From contig AZLU01000058.1 of the NCBI GenBank assembly GCA_002224055.1, forward strand, positions 16,653-80,652: 64,000 nt of DNA. The letters are read 5' to 3'. The stretch is from Pezizomycotina sp. ARF18 (lineage: Eukaryota; Ascomycota). The notes beneath the pieces were generated by a model, which was not told where the DNA came from, made no database searches, and was given only the letters and a program-made list of their open reading frames with translations. This document shows, one piece after another, positions 46,359-57,645 of this stretch (positions are counted from its first letter, which is position 1; each line of letters starts with the position of its first letter). The translations under genes were made by a program, and so were the position numbers.

Positions 46359-48008
46359 CTCCTTGTAACGGAGTAAGATGATCTCCAAATTGAGAGAGAC
46401 TGTCTTTCGCTACAGTCCTTCCCCTTTCTATACTTTCGTTCGATTCGTGATCAAGGACGGAAAGGAATCGTTATTACGTGATTTTCCAAGCGAGATCTCC
46501 AGATCTCATCTAATAGCCACGCGAGAATAAAGATGAACGAGAATATTATACAACATGTGAATTTCCATCCAAAAGAAAAGAGGATTTTTAAGGTTATAAG
46601 AGAAACCCTCCTATAGCCTACCACTCCCGACAGGGATCAGGCTAACGGGGAGTATACCAGGGTATTTGCACTTCATTACCTTCGTTCTGTTTCTCTTGCC
46701 TTTTTTTCTTTCTTTTTTTCTCTAATTCGGTTGCAGAGATCGGCCTGCCCCGTTCTGGCTAACCCGCCGTCTAGTTTAGGAACAGAAAATCTCCACTAAA
46801 AAAATCATTCTCCACTTCGTCTACCAATCCTTTCAGATAAAACTCTCTCAATATGACAAACTAGTGCCTTAACCGTATTGGACAGTTCATGAGGAAACTC
46901 TTTTTCATTTCCCTAAGTATTTCTCTTGGAGGGTTGAAACTTGGAGCGCCGCCGTTATGATGACGCACTCCCAGCGCCGGTATATCTTTGCGTCTATCTC
47001 TATAGTCCTGGTGGCGTTCGGTTCACGGTTAAATCTAGCCAGTAGGGAACCGACTTCGAAGCAGGTCCTTCAGGATGTTCAGGTCGACCGTCAGATTATT
47101 CGAATAGCGCAGTCGTGCCATTCTGACGGTACTTGAGAATACTGCGTCCTAACCTTCTACCGACATGTTCCTGCACCAGCGCCACCGAAAACGCCGCGCA
47201 GAGAATAAAAAGGATAATTCTGCGTCTCATCGGTAGTAATTGATACCTTGTCGGCAGTCAACGCCCGAGAGTAAGCCTAGGTATTGAAACACTCGGCAGT
47301 ACGCTCACTAGTAAGTAGTGACCCTTTCTCGACTCTCCGGTGGACTATACTAATAACGCTAGGGAATGTGACCTGTTATCGCCCTCAAACTCTCGAATAA
47401 ACTCCCAAACCTGGATTGTTTGTATTAGGCTATCTCAACTTCTCAAGAAACCTCCACATTCGGCTGCCTCCCTAAACAACAAGCTACGTAAAGATCTTTT
47501 TAAAATCCGCAACATTGAGACCAGCAATAAATGTGGAGAAAGCGATCGGGAATGCTCGAAATCCGGCTTCATATAAAAAGTCGTGACCACGAGTTCCTGA
47601 CCAGTGATTACCGAGAGGAGTCAACCAATAGCCCGTGTCCGGGAAGTGGGGAAAGGGTCGTGATAGAGTTTAAGGGAGGTGGGGGAGGTTTTAGATACAG
47701 TAGCGTAGGGATTTCCTTCAATAAAACCGAGTAGAACCAAGTAGGAAATTGTGACGAGAACTTTACGCGCTGCAGGTGTATAAGAGAGGGATCGGTAAGC
47801 AAATAACCTGCCCTGCAAAGTGTATCATCCTCCAAGGGTGAATGTCATCTACGGAGAATTATCAATGGAGCCCTCTTGTAGGGTTATATATATATTGACA
47901 AGGAATGCCGTCCATGACTCCCCGGATCTAAATGGAGACTGTGAAGCCAAATAATTGACTTTGTGATTGAGTATTTAAGTATCTAATGGCTACTTTGTGA
48001 TAGACATA
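46359..48008. other. Intergenic, nothing recognised
   Basis: About 1.6 kb with isolated short open frames. The first part likely holds the promoter of rhodopsin-like gene D. No RNA gene or clear repeat until the inverted-repeat element. Confidence 0.4.
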
Positions 48009-48043
48009 ATTGTTAGGACACCTTCCTAAAACGGCAATTTCTT
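48009..48043. repeat. Left terminal inverted repeat
   Basis: Pairs with 48615-48649. The outer core TTAGGA and TTCCTAAAA is conserved in both ends. Confidence 0.75.
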
Positions 48044-48614
48044 TAAGTTCTGTAATATTTTTAAATTCTCGTAACTCACTTAATTTTAGCGGATTTTCGT
48101 AAAATTAAAAATCTAAGTATATTATATAAATAATATTAATATATTAAAATTTTATAAAATTTTATAAAATATTAAATTTATATTATTATTTTAAACCTTT
48201 TTATATATAAATAGTATATCTTATCTTTAAACTTATATTATAACATCAATATTTTATAAATTTTATAAATTAAATACATTATAAATAATCTATTAATCTA
48301 ATACATATTCTAATTTTATAAAATTTTATTAAAAATTTATAACGTAATAATCTTTTAAATTTTATATTACTTAAAATAACACGAATTTCGTGCAATTTCG
48401 CGTATTTTATATATAAAAAGTACGTAAGTACGTGTTTTTAAAAATACGTAAAGTATTAAGAATTATCACATTATAAGATTTCGATAAATTTTTATAAAAT
48501 TCGAATATATATTAGATTAATATATTTATAACATATTTTAATTTCAGTTAATTCTAGCAGTTCGTTATTATTTTATAATTAATTAAAAAAGTATAAAAAT
48601 CGTACTTTTATATA

Positions 48615-48649
48615 GGAAAACTGCCATTTTAGGAAAGTATCCTAATAAT
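48615..48649. repeat. Right terminal inverted repeat
   Basis: Reverse complement of the left end with transitions only. It is followed directly by TA. Confidence 0.75.
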
Positions 48650-48651
48650 TA

Positions 48652-49450
48652 TATCAAGCGACTGTAGTGTTATTTACTAGCAGGCTGCAGCGGAAATTCC
48701 TCATCGAAGTAACCACCATCAACAGTCGAGTTATTTGCGAAATCAGAGAGGTGTTCAATGTCCAATATAAGAAATGTAAATTCGTGGATTGGTCCTCACG
48801 AGTAGATACTAGCCGCTTTGTTGATATTTCTAACCAAATCGCAATTCTTTCCTTGAAGGAGATGAGGATGTACGTTGCGACCGTTGATAGCTTTTCGCGG
48901 TCACGGCGAACGGTACTCCGTATAAAGGAATTTCCGCTAGTATTCCCAATTCGGGAATGTAAATTTGCAAAACAAGTTCCCTTTTCCCAATATGGGTGAT
49001 TTAGGGGGAACCCCGTGAGGTCGTCCAGCCTTGTATTGAGACCCTGGGGATAAAAGATCCAGGTTTGCGCTTCGAGCACCTGTGATGCTATAGTTGAACT
49101 GTTACGAGGTTAAGCCGATTATCTAGGCCTAAACTACACTCGATTTCGTTCTTCGTCGCGCGCACCCTCTTCATGAGTCGATAAGGTATCTGCTGCTGGT
49201 GCTCAACTGCAGGCCTTGACCCTGGATCCAAATTTCGTCCAGGGCCAAGGCAGCTTTCACCGGGTTTCGACGCTATATCTCTTGCCAGAATTCTTCGACG
49301 GCACGAAAGATTATATGTTTCAATCATGACCAAGTCTTCTGTCAGAAAGTGGGTAGCAAGTTACACGGCAACCCATCCTCCGCCGGCAACGTCCAAGACA
49401 CCGTGCTGGTCGCGACACTCGCGTGAATAATAGGGTAACCGCAGAGCGCG
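48652..49450. other. Intergenic, open frames of unclear status
   Basis: Overlapping open frames on both strands (48654-49079 minus, 48667-48999 plus) have no recognisable domain. They may be chance or a decayed sequence next to the element. Confidence 0.35.
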
Positions 49451-50693
49451 TATCGTCGCTCTATAGGAACAGGACAATGCGATAACGGAGATCAAGCGTA
49501 TCATGGAAACTGAGGGGTTTGAGGCAACGTTAGTAATTTACCATTTTACATACGGCTGCCTTTGTCGATATATTTACGCCCGATGCTAACATCAGATATT
49601 AATACTTAGTCCAAAGCAATTCAGGGACCACCTCGATGAGTGGGGCGTGAATCCCAGATACCTGACTCGAAAACGGCAAATTTATATCGCTAAGAGGGTA
49701 GTAGAATGCAGTCGACAAGAAAAACTCACTTCGATTAGATATAAGAAATGCAAGCGGAGAATATCGTCATCAAATGTCAAACGTGTGGTACAAAAATACA
49801 TGGGTGATATGAGTGCGTTCAATCTTTACTTGGAGGGCATAGAAGCCAAACTTCTCGACAATGCTAACGTGAAGAGACATTCATTATAGTACGTTCTAGT
49901 GCCGTTGAAACCGTTCCAAGTTCTCATAACATATCGGCCTATACTTCGTCCTCGAGTATCTGCCTTTCCTCATTCTACAAGCGATACTCCACACCGAAGC
50001 GCCGTCGAGGTCGAGGTAGAGCGATCACAATATAGGTACGATGGAAAGTCCTATTTCGAAGGAGAATCCCGAGAAGGTACTTATAATCTGCAAGCTGATA
50101 ACAAGTTAGAATGTTTTCCAGCTCCTGATCTCAGTGTCTTTAATCGAACTAGGCCATATGTCACTGGCAGCGATGCTCTACCGGCTGAGCGGGCTACCCT
50201 CGGCTTCGAAGCTCAAGACATCCAGCGGGCAGGAGATCAAGACAGGGCCTTTGATCTCGGAAATGATCTCGAGCTTGTAGCAGCTGATGGTACAATTCTT
50301 CTCCCCCAGCAGGCAATCGCCATCATAACGCGGTATTAAAGCTTGCCTTAGAGACTGAAGCCTTCGAGTTGAACGAGCTCTTATCCCAAAAGGGAATAAA
50401 CGAACTGCCAATTCATGTCAGAAAATCCGATACTTCCTCTTTCAAAGTCGCAGAGAAGGTAAAGTAGTGGCTTCATTCTAGAGTTCAAAATCCAACCGAT
50501 ATAATCGAGGAACCCACGTTTTATTATCCCCGGATGCCGACTTTGAGGACTGGGATACATTTTTTAATCGTCTGCGCAGGTCGCAGCCGGAGTCTCGGTC
50601 AGCGGTTAATGATAACGATATTAATGATTTAACGATTAACAACATCATCAATCAGGAGTTCTTGGATACACCGGAATTCAGTCTGATGTAACC
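49451..50693 (+). pseudogene. Clr5-domain fungal protein (frameshifted, 5' end unresolved)
   Basis: The N-terminal Clr5 domain is recognisable: ITEIKRIMETEGFEAT (about 49482-49528), a clean intron at 49529-49609 (GTTAGT, GCTAAC, CTTAG), then PKQFRDHLDEWGVNPRYLTR and KRQIYIAKRVVECSRQEKLT, ending with a stop at 49889. Clr5 is a short fungal N-terminal domain named from the fission yeast silencing factor; its members are often putative nuclear regulators. Downstream, other frames remain protein-like: RSQYRYDGKSYFEGESREGT with a polar region to 50339, and FEDWDTFFNRLRRSQPESRS plus an Asn/Asp-rich tail ending at a TAA at about 50690. I take these as the C-terminal, disordered part of the same gene. 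No ATG was fixed, and the first helix before ITEIKR is disturbed. Confidence 0.58.
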
Positions 50694-51805
50694 TTAGGCG
50701 GTTGATAATCAAGACGATTTCATGAATCTCACGGTAACCTCACAATACGAACCTCCCACTTACAGATATCAACGAGTCTTTCTGCCGGAAGCATATATGC
50801 CTTAGCAACGTGGGATTGCGACCTTAAGATGAGACTGGACGATCATTCGTACGGACGTTTCTCGGTCGTGCTAATTGCAGCCATGAGTCGTGGAGTCTAT
50901 CAACCGCGGCCGTTCTCTTGATTGTAATGCAAATCGACAATAGGACCTGTCTTCCTGTCTTTCTTTTGTAATACATTCACGAAACTGGTAGCGTTATCGA
51001 ATAGTATTTCTGTATATAAAAGCATGGATTTATTTCATATTACTTATGCTATTAATTCAAATTCTAATAAATTTCAAAAAAAAAAAAAAAAAAAATCAGC
51101 TACATGACTAAAATCGCGTAGTTAAAACCTCGAGGGAGTGCGTTGCTTGTTTGATGATAGATCTGGAGTTGTTAAACAAACGCAGAATAGAAACGATCTA
51201 AAACTATTCGTGGCCTATTTAGAAGGTAAGATAGGTTAGCGTCATCTTTAATCCGATATATCTCATCCGGAAATGCTTCAGGATGAATTGTGAATTTATG
51301 AACATACATTTCTAACCCAATAAGTGGAGTCTGCGAGCAGTATTCTTCAACAAGCGAGTTAAGCCTTATAAATTCATGTAGTAAATGGTGTTAACCTATT
51401 GTTCCTGAATCCTACGTACAGTGAGTTCCATTCTCGGTAAAATCCTACGCGCATTATCGTTTCTAGCCTCGTCTCGAGGTTGACGGAATTGAAGCCTAAA
51501 TTTGCTAATTTGCTTGGGATTTGACCAAACTGTTCGTGAATCCTGGCACGATATAGAGACATTGCGGTGGATACCAGAAATATTTACGTAAATCCCAGCT
51601 CTTATCAAACTTTTTTTTTTTTTTTTTCGATAGAGTCAGAATCGGTTGAAAAATAGTTATCCAGTTCCGCGGAGGGGTAGCTAGCTTCTTACTTTGTTTA
51701 TAACACAACGTTTTCCTCTTCCGAAAGCTTTGAAAACCTGGGACTCAACAGCTTCAATTGCTAAGCTATCGAGCATAACACCTGCTAAGTATCGAGTCCT
51801 TCGCG
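50694..51805. other. Intergenic with poly(A) and poly(T) runs
   Basis: An A-run of about 21 bases lies at 51077-51097 and a T-run at about 51610-51628. No gene seen. Confidence 0.4.
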
Positions 51806-53094
51806 ATGGAGCAAATCACAGTAGAACGAGCGGCGTCCTGGATGCGGCAACTGATGACCTCTCGCTTTCCACTCGAGCTATACACGCGGACGATGGCTTC
51901 TCGGATATCAGGACATAGCACCCGCGCTGCACGTTAGCACGACCTACAAGTATCCCGGAACCCCGACGAGCTGATCCCCAGCAGGAAATCCGGTACGAAC
52001 CTGTAAGCAATCATCCAAAAACTCCTTATAACATCGCAGAGCAGTGTCTAATCATGATATCAAGGGTACATACATCTACTCCCGCGAATCAGCGCCAAAT
52101 TACACTCGTCTCGAATCCATCCTCACCTCGCTCATCGGAGGTCCGACGCTAACCTACGCCTCCGGCCTCGCCGCCGTCAACGCCTTCTACGTCCTCACAA
52201 ACCCAAAACGCGCCTTCATAACCGGCGGATACCACGGCTGCCATGAGATCCTCAAGATCTTCAAGCGCCTCACAAGCTCGAACAATTCAACCTCTCCGAA
52301 GTAGACAAAGCCGGTCCCGGGGATATAATCCACGTCGAGACGCCGCTAAACCCGACCGGCGAAGCGCTGAACCTAAAGTACTACGCCGACAAAGCGCACG
52401 AGCGCGGCGCGTACTTATTCGTCGACGCGACGTTCGGACCTCCGGGGTTGCAGGATCCGTTTGAGTGGGAGCCGACGCGATCATGCACAGCGGGACAAAG
52501 TACTTCGGCGGTCACAGCGACATGCTCTGCGGTACTCTGAGCGTGCATCCCGACAAGAAGGATACGTGGTTCAAGCAGTTATTCTTCGAGAGGATGATAC
52601 TGGGCAACGTGCTCGGAAGCCTCGAGGGTTGGCTCGGCGTGAGGAGCTTGCGAACGCTGCAGATCCGCGTGCAGAAGCAGAGCCAGAGCGCTACGAAACT
52701 CGTAGAGTGGTTGCACGAATCTCTGCAGGCTGGCGGAGATAACCCTGTTGCGAAAACGGTAGCTAAGATAACGCACGCGAGTTTGCAGAAGGATGACATG
52801 GAATGGCTGTCGAGGCAGATGCCCAATGGGTTCGGACCTGTGTTCTCATTGGAGATGAAGGATGGTAGGTACGGGAAGACGCTACCATCGAAGTTGGACC
52901 TCTTCCAGCACGCGACCAGCTTGGGTGGAGTAGAGAGTCTCGTAGAATGGAGGACGATGAGCGATCACATGGTATCGCAGGCGGTGCTGAGGTTTAGCAT
53001 TGGCATTGAGGACTTCCGGGATCTCAAGAATGATCTCGAGGGAGGTTTCAAACGGCTGCTCGAAGATGATTCTCAGAAAAAAGAAGAACCGTAA
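51806..53094 (+). CDS. Cys/Met-metabolism PLP enzyme (cystathionine gamma-synthase/beta-lyase type), frameshifted as assembled
   Basis: Trans-sulfuration family enzyme, fold type I PLP-dependent. In order: LSLSTRAIHADDGFSDIR (about 51860-51912), IAPALHVSTTYKYPG, an intron near 51990-52035, YIYSRESAPNYTRLESI, GGPTLTYASGLAAVNAF, FITGGYHGCHEILKIF, GDIIHVETPLNPTGEALNL (substrate Asn/Thr), YLFVDATFGPPGLQDPF (the PLP N1 Asp in VDATF), and MHSGTKYFGGHSDMLCG with the Schiff-base lysine in SGTKY at about 52492-52506. The C-terminal domain to TAA 53094 is continuous, including FQHATSLGGVESLVEWRTM. Frameshifts at 51911 (GG), 51961 (C-run), 52274 (AA) and 52467 (GGG) are each fixed by one added base of the same kind. 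Fungal relatives act in methionine/homocysteine metabolism in the cytosol or peroxisome; the exact reaction is not settled by sequence alone. Confidence 0.85.
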
Positions 53095-54875
53095 ATGTAA
53101 TTTAATAGTATGGAAGCGCTGGATACAGTATTACTAAATTCCAATCGTAATGGGAATGGGTTATTATTATGCGCTTGATCGTAGGTATTAGCGGTATATA
53201 GCAAACCGCCTGTGATCCTTTAGCTTAAGTTATACTAATATATGTTATTTCCACATGAAAACCATCTTTCACTGACGCGTAACTTCGGCGGTACAAGTTG
53301 CTGCCAGTTATCATACAGGCTCTATAGAACGGTAAAACATGAATTCTTGCTGTAATGGCAACGTAAGCTATATTCATATAGGATAGCTTAAAGTAGCGGT
53401 ATTAATAAAATTAATAGGTACTATAAAGTATTAGAATTATACGCCGAGGTACGGTAAGAATACAAAAACGCCAAATGCGATGCAAAATGCGAGTATGAGA
53501 AACTTCTAGCCAGCAGAAATTTCCAGTGAAAAAACTTATCCACACAAGTACGGGTGCAAAACTAGCTAGGTATCCCAAAGCCAATTCCAAAAATACAGGC
53601 CGGAAGTCAGCATGACGCCTCTCACCGCTCAGCGCTTGGTTCTTCTCTCCTCTCTTAGCACCTCGGCCGTCACTCTACTCGCCACGCCCCTCCTCGATGA
53701 CGTCCTGCTTGACCTGGTCGATTTTTGATGCTTCTGCTTCGTACAAAAAGCCTCCGTCCCTTCAGGAACGAGCCCTTTCCGTTCTAAGGCGCCAAGGCTG
53801 AGACCGCTCACCAGCCTGAACCGGGCTCCCGCAGCAAGCGCAAATTATCCCGGCGTATTTGGGTGTCTCTAGCATCCTTACGGAACTGCCGCTCGCGGTA
53901 GCCCCAGCCCAAGTTCCGCAAGGAACGTCAGCAAGTACGCCCACGGTAGAATTTGGTTGGTATGGACACCTTTCCTGCAAGTTGCACCTACCGTGGCGAG
54001 CGAAGGAAACTGAACAATGATTCGGATTCAGGAGGTTGGCCGTTTGATAATGGCGACTACCTCCTCAGCACCGGCCTTACCTCGGTACCGGAGATCTACC
54101 AGCAAAGGATACGCTTCCGTCACAGTAGAAAAGGCGCACCTGCAGACGCGGACGTAAGGGTGTATAATATTGAGCGTATCGTGAGTGGTTTCTACCAACG
54201 CCGCAGGCATGCAGGCAGAGCCTCGATTCCTTTCACAATGATTTGAACTTCGATAGCTCCTGATAATAACGAGAACTTGCAGAACCTTGGATTTCTCGCT
54301 AGAAAACTAATATTTCCGGTCCTAATGGTCGAGACTCGCGTCATTGGCCATCAGATTCATCATTTTGTGGCTGCCTGATTGTGTACTAGGATGCCTGCTT
54401 CACTATAGCAACTACTAGCAGCCTTGCCTAGCGCCTTGACCGACGCCATCGGCCGCGTCAACAAGCGCTTGGCTTGACACTGCTATGTGAAATATGAGAT
54501 ATAACCTTACGAGTGATCATTTATAAGCTGAAGGGGTTGTACGAGTTAGCCATCCCCCTTCATTTTTTTTCCTCTGCTTCTAATCATCCGTAACTTCATC
54601 ATCGACTTTCAAACACCAAGTACAACTACCATAATATCGCTGCATCTAACCAGAATTTCAAGTTTCAAGCTTTCAAGGAACTCGAACAGCCTCTATTTCT
54701 TGTGTATTTAAAGGCAGAACGTCTCCGTATCGGTGTATTCTTTTCCCCCTTTCTTACCAATAACATCCATTTCGCTCACTCGGTATTTGATTTGCAAGAT
54801 TTAAACATACAGCTAGAAGTGGTCATATTTCAAGCAGCTTACCACTGTTCATCCTCGTAGTCTCTACTGGTTAAG
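53095..54875. other. Mostly intergenic; possible short secreted-protein fragments at 53612-54244
   Basis: ATG 53612 opens a 37-codon frame whose start looks like a signal peptide (LVLLSSLSTSAVTLLATPLL) and then stops; in other frames TSASTPTVEFGWYGHLSCKL and ASCTYRGERRKLNNDSDSGG follow to about 54244. It may be a frameshifted small secreted protein, but no family is recognised and I do not call it a gene. The rest is gene-free; 54540-54870 is C/T-rich and leads into the next gene. Confidence 0.3.
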
Positions 54876-55376
54876 ATGTCCGCACGTAGCTACGTTCATG
54901 ATAGGCAGCCTGAGGACTACTGCATCTCAACCGCCATCAAAGGCAACCACGAGCTCGCCACTGGGCGAACCTAATCTACCACAAAAGCTCCACAACAGGC
55001 GTGATGCACCACTTCCGTCAAGAGGAAGACAACATGAACAACCCCAACTCATCTACGCCCGCGACGATGGCCGCGGCGTCGAAGAAGCGGACCTGTACGC
55101 CCGCGTCGTCCACCGCAGAGTTACGAAGCAGCAAGCTAAGCTCGCATCGAAGATACTTGACGACTTCGGCGCTGATGACGATAACATCCCGCTGGGAAAT
55201 TCTCAGAATTGGGTCGTCGCTGCCCTTGGGCGTTGGAGCGGGAGGGATTAGTTCCCGTGGATACGGAAGAGTTTTGGAAGGGATGTATCGATAAGAAGGC
55301 TACGGTGATTAAAGGCAAGGTGCTGAAGAAAGGGAGAGGGAGTGGATTTCTGGACCGGGTGAGAGGGATCTCCTAG
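54876..55376 (+). CDS. Conserved fungal protein of unknown function, copy 1 (frameshifted as assembled)
   Basis: ATG 54876 gives MSARSYVHDRQPEDYCI. After a frame change it reads GVMHHFRQEEDNMNN, then PQLIYARDDGRGVEEADLYA, RVVHRRVTKQQAKLASKILD, DFGADDDNIPLGNSQNWVVA and finally GLVPVDTEEFWKGCIDKKAT with a basic end (KVLKKGRGSGFLDRV), stop TAG 55376. Frameshifts at about 55034 (C-run in AACCCCAAC) and 55228 (GGG before CG) are homopolymer contractions. The sequence resembles a small, soluble ascomycete protein family with the NIPLGNSQNWV segment; I know of no function. No membrane helix or signal peptide is visible. A second, diverged copy lies about 0.8 kb downstream on the same strand. Confidence 0.65.
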
Positions 55377-56164
55377 AGAACGCAGGGGAAAGCGGGATAA
55401 GAATGCTCAGCAAGTCGACGCTAGCTATTTGGATAACGAAAGGCAAGGCAAGCGCGTACGAAACCCGGGGAGGATCGATATGCGTATCTTTGAGGTGCAC
55501 TTTGAGAGTGCTGATAGCGGTATGGCCGGTAATACTTTTTTAGAGTAGAGCCCAAGGACGGGCTGCTGCCCATTCAGAGACCGAGGTTGAGTGATTGGTC
55601 TTCATATTAAACTTAAAAAAAGAAAACGGGCAACCTCCGTTTACAAATTTTGACTGCAATAGGCACCGTGTAAGATCGTGAAAGAAGGGACGCGGAAATG
55701 CTGGACTTGCTTCCTACAGTAAAGTGATTGTCTACGATTTTTAGTTCAATATTCGCCCTGCGTGAAACGGCGTATATGGCACAACCGTGATGCGATTCGA
55801 TCAGGGGCGAGCAGGTAGACGCGAATCTCTGCATAAAGCTCTATATCAGTCTCGAACTTAAAGTACATACCTTGGACTGCTAACTAGTATCACACGGATT
55901 TAAGGACATGTGGACGAAGGAACATCCAATCCTTGACGCATCTGCATACATACGTATAACCCTGATGCCTAACCAGAGAGACATCATATTGCTATAGCTC
56001 TGTCTGACTCTTTAAAAAGTACTCGGATACCCGCCTCCCCCCGGGGGGCTAGGGAGGAGTGACGGGAATTTGGTTCATAAAAGACTGTGTCCCTCGTCGT
56101 TTATTTAATCAACGTAATCGCCCTGGTTCCTCTCCAAGCACTTAACTAGAGTTCAACGTCCGTG
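55377..56164. other. Spacer between the two tandem copies
   Basis: No gene seen. It should contain the terminator of copy 1 and the promoter of copy 2. Confidence 0.35.
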
Positions 56165-56569
56165 ATCTCCGGCAAATTTATTTCTAGATCTCCGAATTTC
56201 CACCCCTGCTACCCGACTGCCGAAGTTTATCAGACGCAAACGCAGGCGGACCGCCTCCTGCCATTCCGCCCATCTTCCCCTACCCTCCCCCTCAATCTTC
56301 ATCATCTCCACGGACATAAAATCCAGCCCCGCCTCACGTCCACTGGGTTAACAATGGTCTAACCCTCCTCCCCCCCGGGGCACCCTACACCACATGTGCA
56401 CAGACTACTCCAACGTCAACAACCCAAACCTAATCCACGCCGTAGAACCCCTCCGTCGATCCACAGTCCGGACCTCTACGGCCGCTACATCTACGGTCGC
56501 GCATCCAAACGAGACGCCGAACGCGCGTGCGAGATTCTAGATGAATTTGGAGGAGGATTGGGAAGATAA
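56165..56569 (+). pseudogene. Conserved fungal protein of unknown function, copy 2, shortened
   Basis: Diverged paralogue of the gene at 54876-55376. HHMCTDYSNVNNPNLIHAVE (about 56387-56450) corresponds to HHFRQEEDNMNN-PQLIYA of copy 1, and DLYGRYIYGRASKRDAERAC plus EILDEFGGG (about 56470-56560) corresponds to DLYARVVHRRVTKQQAKLAS plus KILDDFGAD. Copy 2 ends with TAA at 56567-56569, just where copy 1 continues into the NIPLGNSQNWV block, so the C-terminal third is missing. Its N-terminal part is Pro/Ser-rich and lies in another frame, requiring frame changes near 56360 and 56460. The start is not fixed. Confidence 0.5.
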
Positions 56570-56764
56570 ACATCGCCGATTTTTCAGCACCTCGTCTGAT
56601 GAAATTTCTCTACACACCTACAATATAACCCAGCCAGGCACGGACTGCCTGAAGAAGGAAGACTTAAGGTACTCAGAGCTATCAATTTAAGCAGTGTGGT
56701 ATATCTTCGTTATATATCTCATCAACTTCATATAGTTTACATGTTTTAATGCTCTCCAAGTCCG
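56570..56764. other. Short spacer between convergent genes
   Basis: Nothing recognised. Confidence 0.3.
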
Positions 56765-57645
56765 TCAACACTCTATTCTCTCTAGGTCTGACAGACGCCG
56801 ATAAGAATAATCCTCAGGTCGGCTTGGGATAAGAAACCATCCAGGCTCGAAGACACGAGAGTTATACCCAGTGTTCAAAACCCCTTCTCTTTCATACCAG
56901 TTGATATCGCCCTCCAGCCATCCGCCTGTAGAATTTCGTCCTCCGACACGAGCCAACAAGTAACGCGAGTTGACAGAAGCTGCTCATTCCATTTCGTCAA
57001 AGCAATTAGCAAAAAACACCCCTTGAAGTTATTCAAAGTCCCGGAAAAAAAAAAAATAAAATAAAATCAGCAGGGACAAGTTCCAGGTCCACTCACGACA
57101 GTAACAAAACGAACGCCAGGATGTTATACTCCTTCACCCTAAACGTCCTAAAATACGCCTCGCACGCTCCGACCCTCGAAAACCCAACGCTCCCACGTAA
57201 CTTGCGTCTCAAACTCCCTACTCCTCTCCTCCACAACAAACTCCCAAAAATTCCAACGGACACATGCTGTCCCGGAAAAACCCTCGTGTACCCTTCGCAA
57301 ATCTTCGGATCGAAATTATGCTTGCCATTCTCAACCATCGACACGATCCTATGGTACACAGGATAGCACAGCGACACCGTCGCGACGAAATCCGCGACGG
57401 CAGATACGAACGGGTCGGTGGAGTCGGGAGGAGGAAGTCCAGGAGGATGGTTATCATGGAGATTAGGGTGGAGAGGTGACGAGGGATATGCTGACCATGT
57501 CGAGGGACCAGACGTCGTGGATTAGGACTACGAGCGCGATGCTGCCGAACATCACGGACGCGACGCGCAGGGTGAAGATTACGAGCCAGCGTTTCTCGTC
57601 GGATTTGAGGTCCCGTCGACCTGCGGCGGTGAATATATCGAGCAT
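56765..57645 (-). CDS. Small multi-pass membrane protein, unknown family (frameshifted as assembled)
   Basis: Minus strand, ATG 57645. It reads MLDIFTAAGRRDLKSDEKRW, helix LVIFTLRVASVMFGSIALVV with VLIHDVWSLDMVSISLVTSP, a second helix LISMITILLDFLLP, then FVSAVADFVATVSLCYPVYH and a hydrophilic loop (ENGKHNFDPKICEGYTRVFP), and a basic segment leading to YNILAFVLLLS. A donor (GTGAGT) at about 57095 suggests an intron; the last exon would then be LARVGGRNSTGGWLEGDINW with YEREGVLNTGYNSRVFEPGW, ending at 56765. Two frameshifts, at 57426 and 57466, are each repaired by one C added to a C-run and reconnect helix 2 and the following segment. I do not recognise the family; four helices and a polar tail are typical of several fungal orphan membrane proteins. 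Confidence 0.5.

Larger units (their letters stand above)
48009..48649. mobile_element. Short non-autonomous DNA element with terminal inverted repeats, RIP-mutated
   Basis: The left end (from 48009, ATTGTTAGGACACCTTCC...) and the reverse complement of the right end (to 48649, ATTATTAGGATACTTTCC...) align over about 35-39 bases. All seven differences in the alignment are transitions (C/T or A/G), the RIP signature. A TA flanks both ends (48007-48008 and 48650-48651), as expected for a Tc1/mariner-type target duplication, although similarity reaches a few bases beyond it, so the ends are uncertain by about 5 bases. The interior is extremely AT-rich and has no open frame. Size of about 640 bases and lack of transposase suggest a MITE-like or internally deleted copy. 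RIP implies other copies in the genome. Confidence 0.72.

Noticed and set aside
48654-49079. Possible transposase remnant next to the inverted-repeat element
   Set aside because: The open frame lies outside the repeats and shows no DDE or other transposase motif.
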